Part shown: positions 60,986-64,000 of the stretch, one piece after another | Position numbering within the stretch: position 1 is the first letter of the stretch | Layout of the letters: the number at the start of each line of letters is the position of its first letter | DNA from: Liolophura sinensis | Taxonomy: Eukaryota > Mollusca > Polyplacophora > Chitonida > Chitonidae | DNA length: 64,000 nucleotides | NCBI RefSeq assembly: GCF_032854445.1 | Contig: NC_088295.1 | Coordinates: forward strand, 10,901,385-10,965,384 | Direction of reading: 5' to 3' | Program-made: the position numbers and the translations under genes | Notes under the pieces: model-generated | Told to the model about the DNA's origin: nothing | What the model saw: the letters and a program-made list of their open reading frames with translations, nothing else | Database searches by the model: none

Positions 60986-62109
60986 GGCTGGGAGAAAAAG
61001 AATGTGTAAAATGACAATTTCGAAAGAAAAGCAATCAATGCAACATTTGAACATGCCCCCAACAATGGGACACATTATGGTGCAAAACTCCTGTGAACTC
61101 AAATCATTAAACCGTAATACTTTTGTGAATTTTGCCACCTTGATAAAAGGAAGTATTAACTCACACTGATACCTATCATACAAGATATTCGACAGGTCCA
61201 TTTGCTTTCCAACATATATGTATAGCGATTGAGTTTAATAAACCGCTTAAGACTCTTTGCCTTGCTGGATGGAAATAAGAACAACAGGCTAGCGAAATTA
61301 GTTCTAGAGACCTGTCAGTCACTAAGCATACTAAGAAAAATACGAAGACGTTCATACTGAAAAAATAGAGAATGTTAGCCTTTATTTGACCATCCGAAGG
61401 GCGGATCTACCACCAGTGCCCGGTTTCCTCTTTGCTTCCATTAAAAATATCAATGAATATCTAATGCAATGAACAAAATCAAAATTAAAGCGTTGTATTT
61501 GTTTGAGAATTTAAATCATTAGCAATTAAATTATCTGGGGAAAACCGGAGAGAATCTAGTGGAAACTTAACTTTCATCAGGTGTCCGCATGACACCTGTA
61601 TCTGTAGCGATAAAGGATAGCTGTAAGGGGAAGTTACAAAAAAAGATAGACAAATAAAGACGTAAATATATCGGAGATAACCAAGCATATTGCTTTTAAA
61701 GAATAGACTGTATGGCACAGACTATAGAAACTTCCGAAATACCGTTTATTGCGCGGGTAAATGTTTTTGGTATGCTTAAAGCCAAAGTGTCAAGTATGTC
61801 ACAAACGAAACAAGACACTTTTCGGAAACTTCCAATATAATCCGAGATATGAAGAGTTCAAGAACCTAGCAGAATGGAAATGAAATGATCCTTTGATACT
61901 CGTTTGAATATGTTTTGTGATTAAATAAATGAGTTCTCACTAGTACTACGAGAAAATGGTGCTTAAGGCTTGTTTCTATTTGGACATTTTCTGGTATATA
62001 TATCAAGAGTGTGACGTTAACTGCGAATCTATACAGTATAAAGACATCCAGCTTGATTGTGTAACAGTGAATTGTCAACCGGTGTGACGAACAGTATCGT
62101 TATTCCAGT
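60986..62109. other. Gene-free stretch, nothing recognised
   Basis: Short frames only. Overlapping frames on both strands at 60,968-61,201 have no recognised domain. Confidence 0.5.
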
Positions 62110-62245
62110 GAAATGCTCAAAAATTATGGCTAGCCGTTCGTGAGAAGTATATTTCCATAATGTAATAACGTACAGACGTGTGTATATTCGGATAGGATTT
62201 CCCCTCATATCCTCAGAATGAGAAGGCAGGCGCCACTTTGACACC
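62110..62245 (-). repeat. Inverted partial copy of the 48.48-48.60 kb segment
   Basis: Read on minus: GTTTAGGTGTCAAAGTGGCG, CCTTCTCATTCTGAGGA, TGTCTGTACGTTATTACATT-type words, matching 48,483-48,600 in order. It belongs, with 63,480-63,700, to a third, inverted copy of the 46-51 kb duplication. Confidence 0.8.
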
Positions 62246-62815
62246 TAAACATTATAACGCAGAAAGGTCGTACACATCACTTAACCATAGATATGTCTGC
62301 AGTCTCAGTCAGAACGAATATCATCTCAACAAATTCACTGCCAAAACAAACGTGATGAGTGAATGCGACTTTAGCTATATTTGGCTTAAGGAATACACAA
62401 TGTACATGGATTTTTTGGTAAATGAACATCAATGAATGCTTGGACTTTACTGCTTGTGATCTGATTAGCTTAAAGACATGGAAGTTCGGCACAAAATATA
62501 CACCTCACGTAAGAGTAACCTATTTCGTTCTTTGATTATGGGCTTAACATACCTCGTCAAATCCTTCCAATGCGCCATTCTCGGGATTTGATTCTGTACG
62601 AAACAAGGTTCAGCAGTATCGAGCTACACAACAAACACCAACTAGAAGGTGTTAAAGTCGCTTCTTCCCCAAAAATGAATAAAATGGGGCCAAGACGACA
62701 TATTTTTCGCTGCCGCTCTCTTTCCTTCTCTCCACAGAGGTCACGCATTTTAGACCAATCAACGACAAGTCTAAGCCATTGCAGTTGACCTAGATATCTC
62801 AAAGCTGCGTACGTA

Positions 62816-62883
62816 TGACGTCATGTCTAAGTGTTGTGTGACGTAGAAATCTACAAGTTTACTGTTCACGTATTATGACGTCA
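62816..62883. promoter_or_regulatory. Two identical CRE palindromes 60 bp apart
   Basis: ATGACGTCAT occurs with TGACGTCA at 62,816-62,823 and again at 62,876-62,883, the full palindromic CREB/ATF binding site. A half-site-like GTGACGTAG lies between them, and ACGTCATGG overlaps the ATG at 62,938. Spacing and position just upstream of a candidate first exon suggest a promoter. Binding is inferred from the motif only. Confidence 0.5.
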
Positions 62884-62937
62884 TACCGCTGAGCTCAGAC
62901 TGGAACGTCTTGAAACAAACGTTTCTTTTTTAACGTC

Positions 62938-63451
62938 ATGGCGCCTGGGTGTAAAAGGTAAGAACAAAAGCGATATCTGTAAACTGTGCAAAATAAGACC
63001 TTTATCACTAAAGGAAATTCCGATAGTTCCCCTTTATATAAATCACGAAGCAAATCTAACAAGTAAACACACTCAAATTATTTTAGCATGAAATGATATT
63101 ACTTGCGGAGGTAAACGCACCGGCTGATGTAATGCGTGACACATTCAATGCTGTTTGAAAGGTCATCTCTATGTAATATGTATATTTACACACCGTCTGC
63201 AACTAACAGCGTGGTAGAGTAAACGTTTATTGATCTTGTCTGAAATAACAAAACTAACGCCAGATGATAGCAATATTTAAATGTCCGCCTTGATCATTTT
63301 TTCTCCTTTTGTTTTTTCTAGAGAACAAAGTACAGAGACATATTTTCTCAAAAGAAATGTGACCTGTATGTGTGGAGATTCTGAGACAGATTTAGACATT
63401 GTGCTGTGGCGTTCTGCCCTTAACGAGCTTGTAATAAAAACTGTTTATTGA
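62938..63451 (+). CDS. Candidate two-exon small gene, unrecognised product
   Basis: Exon 1 (62,938-62,957) is ATGGCGCCTGGGTGTAAAAG, followed by a consensus donor, GTAAGA. Exon 2 starts at 63,322 after the pyrimidine-rich TTTTGTTTTTTCTAG. Joining them keeps one frame open for 49 codons: MAPGCKR, then EQSTETYFLKRNVTCMCGD and on to a TGA at 63,449-63,451. An AATAAA at about 63,433 sits within the last codons. Two CRE palindromes lie 55-122 bp upstream. The intron would be 364 bp. The protein is short and without a known domain, so this might be only the 5' part of a transcript with other exon choices, or chance. What I see is the signals; that they work is inference. Confidence 0.3.
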
Positions 63452-63479
63452 CGATACACACTTTGCTGACATAATATTC

Positions 63480-63700
63480 CAGTGTAGAAATCATATTACG
63501 GGTAGCAAAGGGAAGAGACCCATAATCCTTAACGACATTCATGTTTATTTATTACCACTCCATATACATGGTGTATGGTCTGTTGGGATCACTTCAAGGA
63601 GGATTTACAGGCGGTAGACTTACTTTGGAAATGATTCACTCTTTATGGTTATAAGCACACATGTTATCCTCAAGCTTTATTGGATTTTGGGGAGAGTTGT
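63480..63700 (-). repeat. Inverted partial copy of the 47.85-48.06 / 58.4-58.58 kb segment
   Basis: Read on minus it matches 58,400-58,575 closely (TCCAAAGTAAG.CTACCGCCTG, CCTCCTTGAAGTGATCCCAA, CATACACCATGTATATGGAG, GGATTATGGGTCTCTTCC) and 47,850-48,060 more loosely. Its outer end also matches 58,105-58,160 (GAACTCTCCC, CCAATAAAGCT.GAGGATAAC), so here two pieces that are about 250 bp apart at 58 kb are adjacent. Confidence 0.9.
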
Positions 63701-64000
63701 ATGACAACTGTATGTTAAAACACAAAGACTGAAAAACAACGATTAGTGTGTTACAGCGCGGCACGTGGATGCTGATTTCAGTTAGAGATTCTGTCAGGCC
63801 AGCACTGTTGATATTCTTTATTCAAACCATAAGTTACCTCCTCCATAGTTTGATACTCAGCCTTATTCCCAGCAAAAATGCCAGAAGCCCTTAAAGATAT
63901 AAGTCCAAAGGAGTTTGCCAAAAGCCAGGGTATTTTGTCAGTGACGGCACTTTTGCTAAGTAGTACAATACTTTGACCTGAGATTGACTGAACGATGTTA
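63701..64000. other. Window end, nothing recognised
   Basis: No feature was recognised in the last 300 bp. Confidence 0.5.

Overview
The window is AT-rich, intron/intergenic-type animal DNA with no prokaryotic features. The best clue to origin is a set of interspersed tRNA-derived SINEs. One type ends, on the minus strand, in a GGCGTAAAACACCAATCAA-like motif followed by (AAAT)n. The other ends in ACGACGTTAAACCCCAAGC followed by (ACTC)n. Both are, to my knowledge, very common in molluscan genomes, so I infer a mollusc (inference, not proof). I recognise no conserved host gene. Nearly everything that can be named is mobile or repetitive DNA.

Layout. 0-18 kb: mostly unannotatable sequence with SINEs (4.4, 8.6, 9.5-9.97, 10.3 kb), one of them nested in another, a G-tract minisatellite (12.9 kb), a possible small secreted-peptide ORF (13.3 kb) and a microRNA-precursor-like hairpin (13.9 kb). 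18.65-23.9 kb: a decayed Ty3/gypsy-type LTR retrotransposon with both LTRs. Its surviving pol pieces run integrase, then reverse transcriptase, then RNase H, then polypurine tract, then 3' LTR. That is the unusual Gmr1-like order. It has itself been hit by a solo LTR, a SINE and a GC-rich insertion. 24-33 kb: a retroelement C-terminal relic (25.1 kb), more SINEs, a roughly 50-bp minisatellite, a foldback element (29.3 kb) and a minus-strand gag-protease relic (30.6-32.1 kb).

33.9-37.8 kb: a local tandem duplication (copies A and B, plus a fragment C) in which two simple repeats are long in A and nearly absent in B. 40.2-41.4 kb: a TATG microsatellite apparently split by a solo LTR of about 700 bp. 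46.3-50.9 kb and 55.3-61.0 kb: two old, collinear direct copies of one segment, with a third partial inverted copy at 62.1-63.7 kb. A Tc1-type transposon with both terminal repeats (51.14-52.66 kb), a 24-bp minisatellite (52.9 kb) and a long inverted-repeat element (53.6-54.0 kb) lie between the first two copies, and a second Tc1 relic is at 59.2 kb.

The only place that resembles a host promoter and gene start is 62.8-63.45 kb: two identical CRE palindromes 60 bp apart, an ATG, a consensus splice donor, and then a strong pyrimidine tract and acceptor that keep a frame open across the junction. All alignments here were made by eye. Boundaries given to the base are those anchored by target-site duplications or terminal repeats; the others are approximate.
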